Origin: DASYQD01 sp036005845
GTDB taxonomy: Bacteria > Acidobacteriota > Thermoanaerobaculia > Multivoradales > JAIOJS01
Direction: 5' to 3'
Length of the DNA: 6,374 bases
Assembly (NCBI GenBank): GCA_036005845.1
Contig: DASYQD010000135.1
Location: 1 to 6,374 of the forward strand
This document shows, piece by piece, positions 6,135 through 6,374 of this stretch (position 1 is its first letter; every line of letters begins with the position of its first letter). The translations under genes were made by a program, and so were the position numbers. The notes under the pieces were generated by a model. That model saw only the letters and a program-made list of their open reading frames with translations. It was not told the DNA's origin and made no database searches.

Positions 6135-6273
6135 GTTAGCGGGCGGGGTGGCGGCGCTTGCGGCGGAGCGTGGGCCGAGTGATGGCAGTGCGCGAGGGGA
6201 GGACCGGGGGGGTATGCGGGTGGTCGTGACCATCCGGCCGGACTTCCCACGGCTTGTCAAGTCGATCGCGGCT
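6135..6273 (-). promoter_or_regulatory. Upstream region of the VanZ-family gene with a lone TTGACA
   Basis: These 139 bases lie between the stop of the right-edge ORF and the VanZ start, both on the minus strand. On the minus strand, 6260 down to 6255 reads TTGACA, a perfect match to the sigma-70 -35 box, but no convincing -10 box appears 16-18 bases further on (the sequence there is GC-rich). It is a candidate promoter for the VanZ-family gene only. Nothing else recognisable is present. Confidence 0.25.
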
Positions 6274-6374
6274 TCACAGGCCGTCTCGCTCAGGCGCGAT
6301 GGTTGGGGTGGCGGGATGAGCTCGTTGTGTGTCGTAAGTCTTCTGGTCGCGCAGCATGGCCATCAGCACACGCA
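6274..6374 (-). CDS. C-terminal end of an ORF entering from the right edge; possible transposase
   Basis: On the minus strand one frame is open from the window edge (first full codon at 6372) to a TGA at 6276-6274, giving 32 residues that begin RVLMAMLRDQKTYD. Of the other two minus-strand frames, one stops at once and the other after 27 codons. The RVLMAMLRDQKTY stretch reminds me of C-termini of IS110-like transposases, but I cannot confirm this from 32 residues. GC content drops clearly here compared with the rest of the window, consistent with a different origin. It could instead be a host gene end or noncoding sequence. Confidence 0.3.
   Translation of the reverse strand, partial: RVLMAMLRDQKTYDTQRAHPATPTIAPERDGL

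Overview
The window reads as part of a cell-surface polysaccharide (O-antigen or capsule-type) locus from a Gram-negative bacterium with very high GC (roughly 70% or more by eye). The evidence for Gram-negative is the pairing of an O-antigen ligase/polymerase family membrane protein with a Wzm/Wzt-type ABC exporter. Codon usage is extremely G/C-rich at third positions, which creates long spurious antisense and out-of-frame ORFs across most of the window. Lineage cannot be fixed from the sequence. High-GC Deltaproteobacteria-like groups (Myxococcota, Binatota) would fit, but that is a guess.

Layout, left to right. (1) Bases 1-983, plus strand: the C-terminal two thirds of a polyprenyl-phosphate sugar-1-phosphate transferase, cut by the left edge. 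(2) Bases 2958 back to 980, minus strand: a two-gene operon of an O-antigen ligase/polymerase (Wzy_C/WaaL-like) followed by a small membrane-anchored TPR protein. The two are joined by a 4-base GTGA overlap and meet gene 1 tail to tail on a shared CTAG. (3) Bases 2959-3023: a 65-base divergent intergenic region. (4) Bases 3024-5752, plus strand: an operon of a GT2 glycosyltransferase, an ABC-2 permease (Wzm-like) and an ABC ATPase (Wzt-like, without the C-terminal carbohydrate-binding domain). (5) Minus strand, 6134 back to 5709: a small VanZ-family membrane protein whose 3' end overlaps the ATPase gene by 44 bases. (6) Bases 6274-6374, minus strand: the last 32 codons of an ORF entering from the right edge in lower-GC sequence, possibly a transposase C-terminus.

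Taken together these cover most steps of an ABC-transporter-dependent surface glycan pathway. The sugar transferase would load the first sugar on undecaprenyl phosphate, the GT2 enzyme would extend the chain on the cytoplasmic face, Wzm/Wzt would flip the lipid-linked glycan, and the ligase-family protein with its TPR partner would transfer (or polymerise) it in the periplasm. I see no RNA genes, CRISPR array, complete mobile element or convincing rho-independent terminator. No stretch longer than about 140 bases lacks a gene. I did not find a clearly undescribed system; the more interesting points are gene architecture (split ligase/TPR pair, truncated Wzt, overlapping gene ends) and the right-edge compositional change.
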